Below are positions 1-7,445 of a stretch of 17,274 nucleotides of DNA, one piece after another; positions within the stretch are counted from its first letter, which is position 1; each line of letters starts with the position of its first letter. Under the pieces are notes generated by a model, which was not told the DNA's origin, did not search any database, and saw nothing but the letters and a program-made list of their open reading frames with translations. The stretch covers positions 1 to 17,274 of the forward strand of contig JASHQF010000017.1 in NCBI GenBank assembly GCA_030037695.1, in the 5' to 3' direction. Both the position numbers and the translations under genes were made by a program. This DNA is from Thermoplasmata archaeon. GTDB lineage: Archaea > Thermoplasmatota > Thermoplasmata > Lutacidiplasmatales > UBA184.

Positions 1-34
1 AGTTATCCTCCTCCCAACGACTCCGTATCGATCG

Positions 35-757
35 ATGCGATCGGACCCCTCCGGAGGCAGCCAACGCGCCCGATCCTCGTCCGAACCGCCGGACCCCGCG
101 GTTCGCAAAGAGCGAGCGGCACCGTCCGCTCCTGAAGACGGGGCCAGCCCTTCGCTCCTGGTCGATAGCCACGAGCGACTTTTACGTCGCGGGCGAAGGG
201 AGCGGTCCGCAACGATAGGAAAATTTGTCCTCCTCGTGCTCGGGGTGGTCTGCGCCGGAGCGGGAGGAGCCCTCTGGGCGACCTCCCGCTCGGCGCTGCC
301 CGCCCTCGCGTTCGTCGCCTTCGGAAGTCTCCTGATCGGGTTGGGGATCTATCTGCATTTCCTCGTCAAGCGGGACGCGGAACTGGCTCCGGAGGAGGCG
401 CATGTTTGGAACGAAGGGATCGAGATCCTGCTCCGTAACGGCGAGATCCGTGCGGCCTCCTGGACGGACCCACACCTCGCGCTCGCGATCCTCGTCCGCT
501 ACCGGCGAGGCTCGACGGAGCCTGAGCGCCTCTTCTACTGGCGCACGGACCCCCGAGTGCCGCCCACCGATCTCTCCGGCGACGGACTGGATCGCCTCCT
601 GCGGGCGGCGGCAACCCACGATGTGGTGTTGAGCCAGGAACGCAAGGGGCGGTCGCCCCGCGCTCCCCGCTTCTACGCGATCGAGGGCAGACCCACGATT
701 ATCGCCCAAGGGCCCCCGAAGGGGAAATCGACCCAGTCTCCCCCGGTGAATGCTTGA
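35..757 (+). CDS. Two-TM membrane protein of unknown function
   Basis: I do not recognise a family. The 240-residue product has a charged, Ser/Pro/Arg-rich N-terminus of about 60 residues. Two hydrophobic helices follow at about residues 63-83 and 88-110, joined by a short turn (GALWATSRSALP). The C-terminal soluble region of about 130 residues contains WNEGIEILLRNGEIR and an LVRYRR-type strand, which suggests a small beta-rich cytoplasmic domain of the PH-like kind seen in membrane proteins, but that is only an impression. The tail is basic and proline-rich. The reading frame is open to the left edge of the window, so the true start may lie outside it; ATG 35 has no clear ribosome site. The stop lies 79 bp before the next gene's preferred start, so the two may be co-transcribed. 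Confidence 0.7.
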   Translation: MRSDPSGGSQRARSSSEPPDPAVRKERAAPSAPEDGASPSLLVDSHERLLRRGRRERSATIGKFVLLVLGVVCAGAGGALWATSRSALPALAFVAFGSLLIGLGIYLHFLVKRDAELAPEEAHVWNEGIEILLRNGEIRAASWTDPHLALAILVRYRRGSTEPERLFYWRTDPRVPPTDLSGDGLDRLLRAAATHDVVLSQERKGRSPRAPRFYAIEGRPTIIAQGPPKGKSTQSPPVNA

Positions 758-836
758 TCAGGGCCGGGGAGCCTCCGAAAGTTCGAATCTCTTTGTAGAC
801 CTTCGAAGGCGCCACTGCGCGCGTGCGACGTTTGAT

Positions 837-1445
837 ATGGGGATGCGGGTCGCAGGGAACGTGGCGCCGCCCCCCGAGTCGACCTCGACACGACAGGCTG
901 ACCTCGGAGCTGTCGCACCCACACCCTCACCCTCTCCGAGCTCCTCCGGGCCGCCGGGGATTCCCCCGGGCTCGCGCCAGCCGATCGCCCACACCCGGCG
1001 ACAGCGAACGGCCCTGGCGGCCACAGGCGCGATCATCGCCGTGGTCCTCGTCTTCCTCCTCTACGCCTTTTCTGGAGGCTTCCACTTCGGAACCAAAACG
1101 CCGTCCGTGGTACTCGTCCCCCAGAACTCGTACTATTCGCTCCCGGGCGAGCAGTACAACGAGATCACCTTCATCGTGCACGGCACCTCCTCGATCACCG
1201 GGACCATGTCGATCACCCTCGGGCTCGTAGTCTACGTGCTCGATCAAGCTCAGCTCATGGGGCTCAACCACAACGGGACGGTGAGCAGCTTCGTGTGGTC
1301 GTCCGGGACGATCGCTAACCTCAGCGTGTATCACCTCAACACTCAGGTATCGGCGGGCCAATGGAGCCTCACGTTCTACAATCCGAACATCCTGAACACC
1401 ACGGTCGTGGGGTTCTATACGTCGGTCGTTCTCGCCCCCGGTTAG
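837..1445 (+). CDS. Single-TM protein with extracellular beta-rich domain, unknown function
   Basis: The product is 202 residues from ATG 837. It has a Pro/Ser-rich N-terminal tail of about 55 residues ending in basic residues (HTRRQR), one transmembrane helix at about 58-79 (ALAATGAIIAVVLVFLLYAF), and an outside domain of about 120 residues rich in Ser, Thr, Asn and aromatic residues. Its end (SAGQWSLTFYNPN) resembles small beta-sandwich domains of archaeal secreted proteins, and it has several N-glycosylation sequons (NGT, NLS, NTT). An earlier ATG at 750 overlaps the upstream stop. I prefer 837 because codons between 758 and 836 have a much lower GC third position than the rest of the gene and include many rarer codons. 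ATG 843 is also possible. Function unknown; an envelope role is inferred only from topology. Confidence 0.7.
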   Translation: MGMRVAGNVAPPPESTSTRQADLGAVAPTPSPSPSSSGPPGIPPGSRQPIAHTRRQRTALAATGAIIAVVLVFLLYAFSGGFHFGTKTPSVVLVPQNSYYSLPGEQYNEITFIVHGTSSITGTMSITLGLVVYVLDQAQLMGLNHNGTVSSFVWSSGTIANLSVYHLNTQVSAGQWSLTFYNPNILNTTVVGFYTSVVLAPG

Positions 1446-1506
1446 GGAAAGCCGAACGGTCGGCCCGGCGCGGTGCCGTCGCCCACATCGCGTTAGAATT
1501 TGGCCC

Positions 1507-1529
1507 CCCGGGGGCCGTCGGCCCCCGGG
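1507..1529. terminator. Perfect GC-rich hairpin between convergent genes
   Basis: CCCGGGGGCC, a three-base loop GTC, then GGCCCCCGGG form a perfect 10-bp stem. It lies between the stop at 1445 on the plus strand and the stop at 1568 on the minus strand, so it could end transcription or protect 3' ends from both sides. There is no adjacent long T run, so an intrinsic archaeal terminator is not proven. Confidence 0.45.
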
Positions 1530-1567
1530 AGGGTGAATGGGTTGGGACGGTGCAGCCTCGATCCCGT

Positions 1568-3040
1568 CTAGATCGAGTACAGGCTCACCTCACCGGTCGC
1601 CGTCGCGAGGGCCTGGTTCACCGACGAGCCGAGGATGAACTGGTAGAAGTCGAAGACTTCCCCCGCGGGCGGGTTTAGGGTCACGAACTGGAACGGGCGC
1701 CAGCCCGAGTACTGGTTCGTGGTCGTGCTGTTCTTGATCCCCGCGGCGATCGTACCGGAGGCCCCTGTCGAGGGAACCACTGCCCCGTACGAGAACGTAG
1801 AGGTGGCCGAGCCGGAGATCAGAGTTTGCTGGTCGGCCAGGAACGGGACCAATCCCTTGGTCCCAATTCCGGACGCCGTCCGGGCAAGCCCATCGGACGC
1901 GTAGCCGATGGAGTTCTGGTTGCCCGCGACTGCCGTCAGGACGCCCGGGTTTCCGTTCTCCTGGTCGGCCGTCGGGAGGCTGATTCCGCAGTCGGTGAGC
2001 AGATTGTTCGACCCGCAGCCGCTGTAGCCGAGGCCAGCAAACGAGCTCGAGAACGAACTTGCGGTCACCGCACCGAGCAACTTCGCCTCGAATGTCTGCG
2101 TAGTTCCGCTGGCGTCCAGACGCTCGATCGGTACGATGGTCGCGTTAGCCCCGTACGAACCGCTCCCTCCGGCGCAGACCAGGAACCCGCACGGGGTGCC
2201 CGACGCCGTGCCGCCGAAGTCGGCAGCGTCGCAGATGTCGTTGTAGGGACCGCCGTACGTCACGCCGCATAGGGTGCCTGCGGCCGCGACCTTCGACGCG
2301 AGTCCCTCGGTCACGTTGATCGTGCTGTTGCCGCCGGCGCTGTACAGCTTGCCCGAGGCAAAGAACACGCCGTTGACTGTCGCGGGGATCTGGTCCCACT
2401 GAAGCGCTGCATGGTCGTCCCAGGGCGCCGCGTGGAGGATGCCGCTCCCCGTCGTGATGGTGTCGACGGTGGTGGGAACCAGCGTCGGCGTTGTCGTGCT
2501 AGCGCCGTCGTAGATCAGCGTGAGCGTGTCGTAGCCGATGCTCAGGAGCCCGTGCGGGTTCGCGCTGTTGATCACAACATCCACGGCATCGTACGCGATG
2601 GTGGTGATGTTGATGTTGTCCGCCGCCGAACAGCCGTCCGCGGATTCGAGGCCGGTCGCGGTCTCGGGCGTCGAAGCCGCGCCGACGTCAATGTGCCCCT
2701 CGCACACCGCGAGCATGCCCGCGCCCGTTCCGCCTTGCTGGTCGTTGATCACGACGTCGGAGTGGTTCTGCTCGTACCACGATACGCCTGCCGAGCTGAA
2801 CGGGAAGACCGACGTGCTCCCACCGATGGTGAACGTGGCCTGCACCTGCTGGTTGCCGATGCCGCCCGTGATGTTGCCTTGCCAGGCAACCAACCAAAGG
2901 TAGAGCGCCGCCGCGGCCGCGACGGCGATCAGGATCAGGATCAGCGTCGCCACGACGGGCGACACGCCCCGGTCCTTGCCGCGCATCCGCCGGCGGAACC
3001 TCTGGGTACGTTCTCTCAAGGTCGCTCTCTTGTCGCTCAT
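1568..3040 (-). CDS. Type IV prepilin N-terminus fused to PstS-like phosphate-binding domain
   Basis: The protein has 490 residues. Residues 1-25 form a basic leader ending KDRG, followed by VSPVVATLILILIAVAAAAA (26-45), the classic archaeal class III signal peptide and pilin helix; prepilin peptidase (PibD) would cut after G25. The rest is a PBP-like/PstS fold: GGSTSVFP (73-80), an N-terminal-lobe QGGTGAGMLAVCEGHIDVGAAS stretch, R307-L-D-A-S-G-T-T314 matching the PstS Arg/Ser-Gly-Thr phosphate contacts, then a GNPGV..A segment and an IGYASDG strand. Eight cysteines suggest extracytoplasmic disulfides. I chose ATG 3040 because GGGGGA lies directly upstream and the helix is then correctly placed; the frame is open 110 codons further upstream without pilin-like sequence. 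It is divergent from the assembly ATPase gene. It probably binds phosphate outside the cell, either membrane-tethered or in a pilus-like assembly; the ligand is inferred. Confidence 0.9.
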   Translation of the reverse strand: MSDKRATLRERTQRFRRRMRGKDRGVSPVVATLILILIAVAAAAALYLWLVAWQGNITGGIGNQQVQATFTIGGSTSVFPFSSAGVSWYEQNHSDVVINDQQGGTGAGMLAVCEGHIDVGAASTPETATGLESADGCSAADNINITTIAYDAVDVVINSANPHGLLSIGYDTLTLIYDGASTTTPTLVPTTVDTITTGSGILHAAPWDDHAALQWDQIPATVNGVFFASGKLYSAGGNSTINVTEGLASKVAAAGTLCGVTYGGPYNDICDAADFGGTASGTPCGFLVCAGGSGSYGANATIVPIERLDASGTTQTFEAKLLGAVTASSFSSSFAGLGYSGCGSNNLLTDCGISLPTADQENGNPGVLTAVAGNQNSIGYASDGLARTASGIGTKGLVPFLADQQTLISGSATSTFSYGAVVPSTGASGTIAAGIKNSTTTNQYSGWRPFQFVTLNPPAGEVFDFYQFILGSSVNQALATATGEVSLYSI

Positions 3041-3213
3041 GTCCCCCTTCGTTTCCTCCTTTCTTGGGCGCGGCACCGCCCCTGGCCTCGTCGAGGCGGC
3101 GCCGCAGCCGTTCGAGCGACCGTCCGTTGATATGCCGGGTCGAACGAGAAGCCGTAGCGAGTCCGAGAATGGGCACCGGCCGTAGGGGTTCCTTCCGGAC
3201 CGGGCGAAGCGGA

Positions 3214-3253
3214 GGCCTACAGAGACTACGGTAACTCCGTGCGCGCTCCTTAA
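3214..3253 (+). promoter_or_regulatory. Composite element plus TATA-like box upstream of the pilus ATPase gene
   Basis: Reading toward the ATPase gene: GGCCTACAGAG (3214-3224), ACT, then the interrupted palindrome ACGG-N5-CCGT (3228-3240), then CTCCTTAA (3246-3253) as a TATA-like box. The start codon at 3279 lies 25 bp after this box, which suggests a leaderless or nearly leaderless transcript. The same parts, in the same order toward the gene, lie upstream of the PKD pilin gene. The element is also about 175 bp upstream of the divergent pilin-PstS gene, whose own TATA-like sequence may be GGCATATCAAC on the minus strand near 3132. The rest of the 238-bp gap holds GC-rich palindromes in the pilin-PstS leader but no gene. 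Confidence 0.65.
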
Positions 3254-3278
3254 CCGCCGAACATCGGCTTCGAGGGAG

Positions 3279-5048
3279 ATGGTCTCTCCGGACAGCGCGG
3301 TTCGCCGTCCGGGGGCCTCGTCGGAGCCCCGCCGGCCCCTCGTGCTCGGGCACAAGGGCAGCCCTTCCAAGCCGAAGGATCGCGCGACGCTCCGCCGGGA
3401 ATCTCAGAGCCTCGACGCGAAGCTGCGGCCGCTCACCACGGTCTCCGACAAGCTGCTGATCCAGGGCGAGCTCGGCTACATGCGGCGTCTGCTGCTCGCG
3501 GATCGGAAGATCATCGACCTCACTTACCCCGTCCTCCCCCCGTACGCGTTCGTCCGTATCCAGTTCAGTCCGAACGAGGGGGAACTTCTCTACAACATCC
3601 TCGAGCCGACCCTGCGGGCGGGCGAGCAGGAGAGCATCGTCGACATCCGTCGCAAGATGGAGGCGTCGATGGCGCAGGAGGAGCTGCCGATCGGGGAGGG
3701 ACAGACCCTCGAGGAATCCCCCAAGCTCCAGGAGTACCTGCGCCAGAAGTTCCTCGGGGTGATCGATCTCTACGACATCACCGTGCCGGAGCGCCGTCGC
3801 CCGGTCCTCCTCTACTATCTTCGCCGGGAGTTCGTGGGCCTGGGACGCACCGACGCGATCCTGCACGACCCGTTCCTCGAGGACATCAGCTGTCTCGGTC
3901 CCGGCATCCCGCTCTACGTCTACCACCGGGTCTTCGGCTCGATGCGCACCAACGTGCGGTACGAAGGCGAGCTCGAGCTCAACCGCTACATCTTCCGGCT
4001 AGCTCAGATCGCCGGTAAGCACGTTTCGATCTACCAGCCGATCCTCGATGCCACGCTCCAGGACGGAAGCCGGATCAATCTCACGCTCGGTACCGAGGTC
4101 ACGAGGAAGGGATCGACCTTCAGCGTCCGGAAGTTCTCGCACGATCCGGTGTCGCCGATCGACCTCCTGAGGTTCGGCTCGGTCTCCCCCTTCGAGCTAG
4201 CCTACTTCTGGACCTTGATCGAGAACCACCGATCGCTGCTGATCTCTGGCGGGACCGCCGCGGGGAAGACGACCTTCCTCAACGCGATCTGCATGTTCAT
4301 CCGTCCCGAGGACAAGATCGTCTCGATCGAGGACACGCCCGAGATCCAGATCGATCATCAGAACTGGATCCAGTCCGTCGCGCGGACCGGCTACGGGATG
4401 GGGGGTTCGAGCGGGGCCTCCGGAGTGTCGGGGGTGAGCGCCGCGGGGGCGAAGCCGTCCGGAAGCGTCACGCTCTTCGACCTGCTCGTCGCGGCGCTCC
4501 GCCAGCGACCCGAGTACGTCATCGTCGGGGAGGTTCGGGGGGTCGAATCGTTCACCCTGTTCCAGGCGATCTCCGTGGGCCACGCCTCGTTGTCGACGAT
4601 CCATGCGGGCAGCATTGCCGAGCTCCTGCATCGGGTCGAGAACGAGCCGATGAACATCCCTCGGGTCCTCTTTCAGGCGCTCGATGCGGTCGCTTTCCCC
4701 TCGCAAGTCACCGTCAACCAGAACCGGGTCCGCCGCGTCAGCGCGGTGACGGAGATCCTCGAGATCGACCCCGGCACGAAAGAGCTCCTCACCAACGATA
4801 CGTTTCGATGGGAACCCTCCACGGACTCGTTCACCTTCCTCGGTCGGAGCTTCGTCCTCGAGGAGATCGGTCAGCGGACGGGCCAGAGCCTGGACGCGAT
4901 GTCGGAGGAACTGCGTCGTAAGGAAGGATACCTTCGACTGATGGACAAGCTCCACATGACCTACTTCCGGGATGTCAGTCGCGCCATTGCCGCCTACTAC
5001 GTAGACCCCGGCGAGGCCTACCGTCGGCTCCAGCAGCGGGCCGCGTGA
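3279..5048 (+). CDS. Type II/IV secretion (VirB11/ArlI/BasE-like) assembly ATPase
   Basis: This is the cytoplasmic hexameric ATPase expected to power assembly of pilin-like proteins in the membrane. Visible motifs in the 589-residue product are Walker A GGTAAGKTT (324-332), an Asp box SIEDTPE (349-355), Walker B YVIVGEVRG (413-421), and a His box H435 to H442 (HASLSTIH). The N-terminal half (about 45-250) matches the archaeal VirB11 N-domain, with the EYLRQKFLG and DPFLEDI segments. Odd: a Gly/Ser/Ala-rich loop of about 26 residues (371-396) lies between the Asp box and Walker B. It heads an operon with two T2SSF proteins; the next start is only 9 bp away. GAGGGAG sits right against the ATG, and the TATA spacing favours a leaderless start. 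The substrates may be the two prepilins encoded nearby. Confidence 0.93.
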   Translation: MVSPDSAVRRPGASSEPRRPLVLGHKGSPSKPKDRATLRRESQSLDAKLRPLTTVSDKLLIQGELGYMRRLLLADRKIIDLTYPVLPPYAFVRIQFSPNEGELLYNILEPTLRAGEQESIVDIRRKMEASMAQEELPIGEGQTLEESPKLQEYLRQKFLGVIDLYDITVPERRRPVLLYYLRREFVGLGRTDAILHDPFLEDISCLGPGIPLYVYHRVFGSMRTNVRYEGELELNRYIFRLAQIAGKHVSIYQPILDATLQDGSRINLTLGTEVTRKGSTFSVRKFSHDPVSPIDLLRFGSVSPFELAYFWTLIENHRSLLISGGTAAGKTTFLNAICMFIRPEDKIVSIEDTPEIQIDHQNWIQSVARTGYGMGGSSGASGVSGVSAAGAKPSGSVTLFDLLVAALRQRPEYVIVGEVRGVESFTLFQAISVGHASLSTIHAGSIAELLHRVENEPMNIPRVLFQALDAVAFPSQVTVNQNRVRRVSAVTEILEIDPGTKELLTNDTFRWEPSTDSFTFLGRSFVLEEIGQRTGQSLDAMSEELRRKEGYLRLMDKLHMTYFRDVSRAIAAYYVDPGEAYRRLQQRAA

Positions 5049-5057
5049 AGGTGCGGG

Positions 5058-5999
5058 ATGCCGGCGGGAGAGTCCGCCGCGGCGGTCGAGGGTAGCGACT
5101 CGGCACCCCGGCCGAAGACCCCGGATTTCGCCCAGCGGTATCGCACGTTCAGCTTCCGACTGCTCGGACCCCGTTTCGAGGGGTCCGAGGGCTCCGAGGT
5201 GCTGGCCGAGCGCCTGAAGCGGGCGGGGATGAACTTCCCGCCGGCGATGTTCAACGCGCTCCTCCTGATGACCGCGCTGATCGCGGGCGCGGTGACCGGG
5301 GTCGTGGCCTTGCTCCTCTTCCGCGTGGTCCTCCACTCCGCGGAGTGGTATCTCTACGTGCCGTTACTGGCGGGCGTCGGTGTCGCTTCGGTGGCGGGCG
5401 GCTTTCGTTTCCTCGTCGACAGCCGGATCGCCAACCGCAAGGACCAGCTCGAGCGAGAGCTGCCGTTCAGTCTGAGCGAACTCTCGGTACTCGCGAGCAC
5501 CGGAAGCTCCCCGATCCGTCTCATCCGGCACATGGCCCAGCGGGATCACGATCCCGCGCTGACCGCCACGTTCCGCGAGGTCGCCTACAAGGCCGACGTG
5601 CAGGGCAAGGACCTGATCACGGCCCTCGCCGAGACCGCGAAGGAGAGCCCCTCGACGTCCGTGCGGGACACGCTCTGGGATCTCGCGAACATGATCCACC
5701 AGGGGGGGAATCTCGACGAGTACCTCCGCAGCAAGTCGGACGACGTCATGCGGTTCAAGCGCCTCGTGCAGAAGGAGTTCATCGAGCGGTTGTCGACGTT
5801 CCTCGACATGTACGTCAGCCTCGTCCTCGTGGGCGTGCTCATGATCGCGGTCGCGGCGTTCCTCTTGAACGCCCTCGGGAGCACTGCCGCGGGCCTGAAC
5901 GCCAACGAGCTGCTGTTGCTGCTCACCTTCGGCCTCGTACCCGTGGCCGTGGCGATGACGATCATCCTGGTGTCGGTCGCCTACGCGAGGTCGGAATGA
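5058..5999 (+). CDS. T2SSF-family pilus platform protein (ArlJ/TadB-like)
   Basis: The product (313 residues) is the inner-membrane platform partner of the assembly ATPase. It has a cytoplasmic N-terminus of about 60 residues, helices at about 62-90 and 98-120, a helical T2SSF domain (about 130-245), and helices at about 250-272 and 284-308. The T2SSF hallmarks are ELPFSLSELSVLASTGSSPIRLI, the DLITALAETAKESPS region, and FIERLSTFLDMYVSL leading into the third helix. It starts 9 bp after the ATPase stop with GGTG nearby, and its stop codon overlaps the next start in ATGA, so translation is probably coupled. Topology and gene order are as in archaeal type IV pilus, archaellum and Bas-type systems. 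The name of the exact subfamily is not settled. Confidence 0.9.
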   Translation: MPAGESAAAVEGSDSAPRPKTPDFAQRYRTFSFRLLGPRFEGSEGSEVLAERLKRAGMNFPPAMFNALLLMTALIAGAVTGVVALLLFRVVLHSAEWYLYVPLLAGVGVASVAGGFRFLVDSRIANRKDQLERELPFSLSELSVLASTGSSPIRLIRHMAQRDHDPALTATFREVAYKADVQGKDLITALAETAKESPSTSVRDTLWDLANMIHQGGNLDEYLRSKSDDVMRFKRLVQKEFIERLSTFLDMYVSLVLVGVLMIAVAAFLLNALGSTAAGLNANELLLLLTFGLVPVAVAMTIILVSVAYARSE

Positions 6000-7426
6000 G
6001 ACGCGGCGTCATCCTACTCCTTCTGGTCTTCGGCCTTTCGACCTTGTTCTGGGGTCTGGTGGTGGCGACGTCCTCGGCCGCGCCGATTCCGAGGGCGTCC
6101 GGGGTGCTCGTGCTCACCCCGGTTACGCCGTCCCGGAACGGCACGGTCGGAACTAACACGCCGACGATCGAGGTCGCCTACAGCGACTCGGCCGCGCTCC
6201 TCGATCCATCATCGGTCTATCTGCTGGTCGACGGTGTCAACTACACGCAACTGATCAACATCACGGCGCACGACATCATCTACAAGGTCCCGTCGATCCT
6301 CAAGCTCCCGACCGGGGCGAACAACGCGACCGTCGGGGCGGCCGACGCCTCCGGCAATAAGGCCGCGATCTCGTGGAATTTCACCGTGGTGCCGGGATCG
6401 GGAGCCACGTCGAACCCCTTGGGCGGGCTGAGACCCGCCACTATCCTCCTCTACCTCGGCCTGGCCGCCGCGGTCTCGGGGGGCGCGGTGGGGGGGTACA
6501 TCCTCTACCTACGGCAGACCACCCGTTTCACGCTGCGAAGATATTTCGCAACGCACCCGGTCAAACGGACCTACCTGGTGCTGTACCTTCCGTTGGCGAT
6601 CGCCTTCGTCTTCGTCCTCGTGGGGCTCTCCTACGTCTTCAGCACGCCGGGGCTTCCCTCGAACGCGGTGGATTACGTCTTCATCATCGCCGTCTTCATC
6701 GCCCTGACCGCCTTCGGGATCGATGCCCGGCAAGAGATGCTCCGCATCCGGGCGTACGAGCGCGCGTTCGCCCAATTCTTGTTCGAAATGGCCGACGCGA
6801 TGCGCGGGGGCATCGATCCGGCCAAGGCGCTGATCGAGCTCGCCAAGACGCACACCAACATCCTCGCAAAGCACCTTCGGATCGCCGCCGACAGCGTGCG
6901 GCTGGGTCGACCGTTCCAGGCGATCCTTCGGGAGATGGTGGCCCCGATGCGCAGTCGCCTCATCTCCCGTTACGCGGGCCTGATCGCCGACGCGTCGACG
7001 ATCGGGGGGGAGACGGCGACGGTGGTCTACCGCGCGGCCAAGGACATGGACGATTTCGTGAAGATCGAAGAGGAGCGCGAGAAGCAGCTGATGCTCCCCG
7101 TCGCGGTCATCTACATCGCCTTCGCGGTCCTCATGGCCGTGCTCTTCGCGTTGCTCTACATCGCCCCCACGCTCGGGACCCTCAACGTCTCGTTCCTCGG
7201 GGTCGGGAGCCCGATCAGCTCGGGCGGGGGAAGCGCAGCGACCGCGGTGCCTAAGCTGAGCGTCCCGACCATGAAGGAGCGGTTCTTCGAACTGATGCTG
7301 ATCAACGCGCTGGGGACGGGGGCGATCATCGGCGCCTTCACCGAAGGCCGGGCGCGCTACGGCATCCTCCACTCCCTGGGGCTCGTCGCGGCGACGGCCA
7401 TTGCGTTCCTGATCCTCTTCCCTTAG
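5996..7426 (+). CDS. Second T2SSF platform protein with signal peptide and extracellular Ig-like domain
   Basis: The product has 476 residues from ATG 5996, which overlaps the upstream stop (ATGA); longer readings of the frame run inside the previous gene. It has an N-terminal signal or anchor helix (about 4-28), an extracytoplasmic domain (about 35-135) with Ig-like hallmarks (TPTIEVAYSDSAALLDPSSVYLLVDG and AADASGN..SWNFTV) and N-glycosylation sequons, and then membrane helices at about 148-171, 193-216 and 224-243. The T2SSF cytoplasmic domain (about 250-360; FLFEMADAMRGGIDPAKALIELA) is followed by helices at about 366-392, 432-448 and 458-475. Archaeal systems often encode two T2SSF paralogues in tandem, as here. 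The outside Ig-like domain on a platform protein is unusual; it may touch the S-layer, the pilin or the pilus base, which is inference. Confidence 0.88.
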   Translation: MRRGVILLLLVFGLSTLFWGLVVATSSAAPIPRASGVLVLTPVTPSRNGTVGTNTPTIEVAYSDSAALLDPSSVYLLVDGVNYTQLINITAHDIIYKVPSILKLPTGANNATVGAADASGNKAAISWNFTVVPGSGATSNPLGGLRPATILLYLGLAAAVSGGAVGGYILYLRQTTRFTLRRYFATHPVKRTYLVLYLPLAIAFVFVLVGLSYVFSTPGLPSNAVDYVFIIAVFIALTAFGIDARQEMLRIRAYERAFAQFLFEMADAMRGGIDPAKALIELAKTHTNILAKHLRIAADSVRLGRPFQAILREMVAPMRSRLISRYAGLIADASTIGGETATVVYRAAKDMDDFVKIEEEREKQLMLPVAVIYIAFAVLMAVLFALLYIAPTLGTLNVSFLGVGSPISSGGGSAATAVPKLSVPTMKERFFELMLINALGTGAIIGAFTEGRARYGILHSLGLVAATAIAFLILFP

Positions 7427-7445
7427 GTGCCGCCGCCGCGCGCAC

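Noticed and set aside
771..810. Imperfect inverted repeat GCCTCCGAA / TTCGAAGGC with a tRNA-like GTTCGAATC
   Set aside because: No acceptor or anticodon arms can be formed, so it is not a tRNA; one mismatch and a 20-base loop make a regulatory hairpin only weakly supported.
2411..3130. Plus-strand open frame opposite the pilin-PstS gene
   Set aside because: Arg/Val-rich shadow with no recognisable motif; the minus strand has clear pilin and PstS signatures.
2688..3926. Minus-strand open frame across the divergent promoter
   Set aside because: It runs through the promoter region and antisense to the ATPase gene; low-complexity shadow.
4197..5336. Minus-strand open frame opposite the ATPase and first T2SSF gene
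   Set aside because: Shadow of coding sequence in GC-rich DNA, no motifs.
5345..5995. Upstream extension of the second T2SSF gene
   Set aside because: The frame stays open inside the preceding gene, but the sequence is Arg/Pro/Gly-rich; the ATGA overlap with a following signal peptide marks the real start at 5996.
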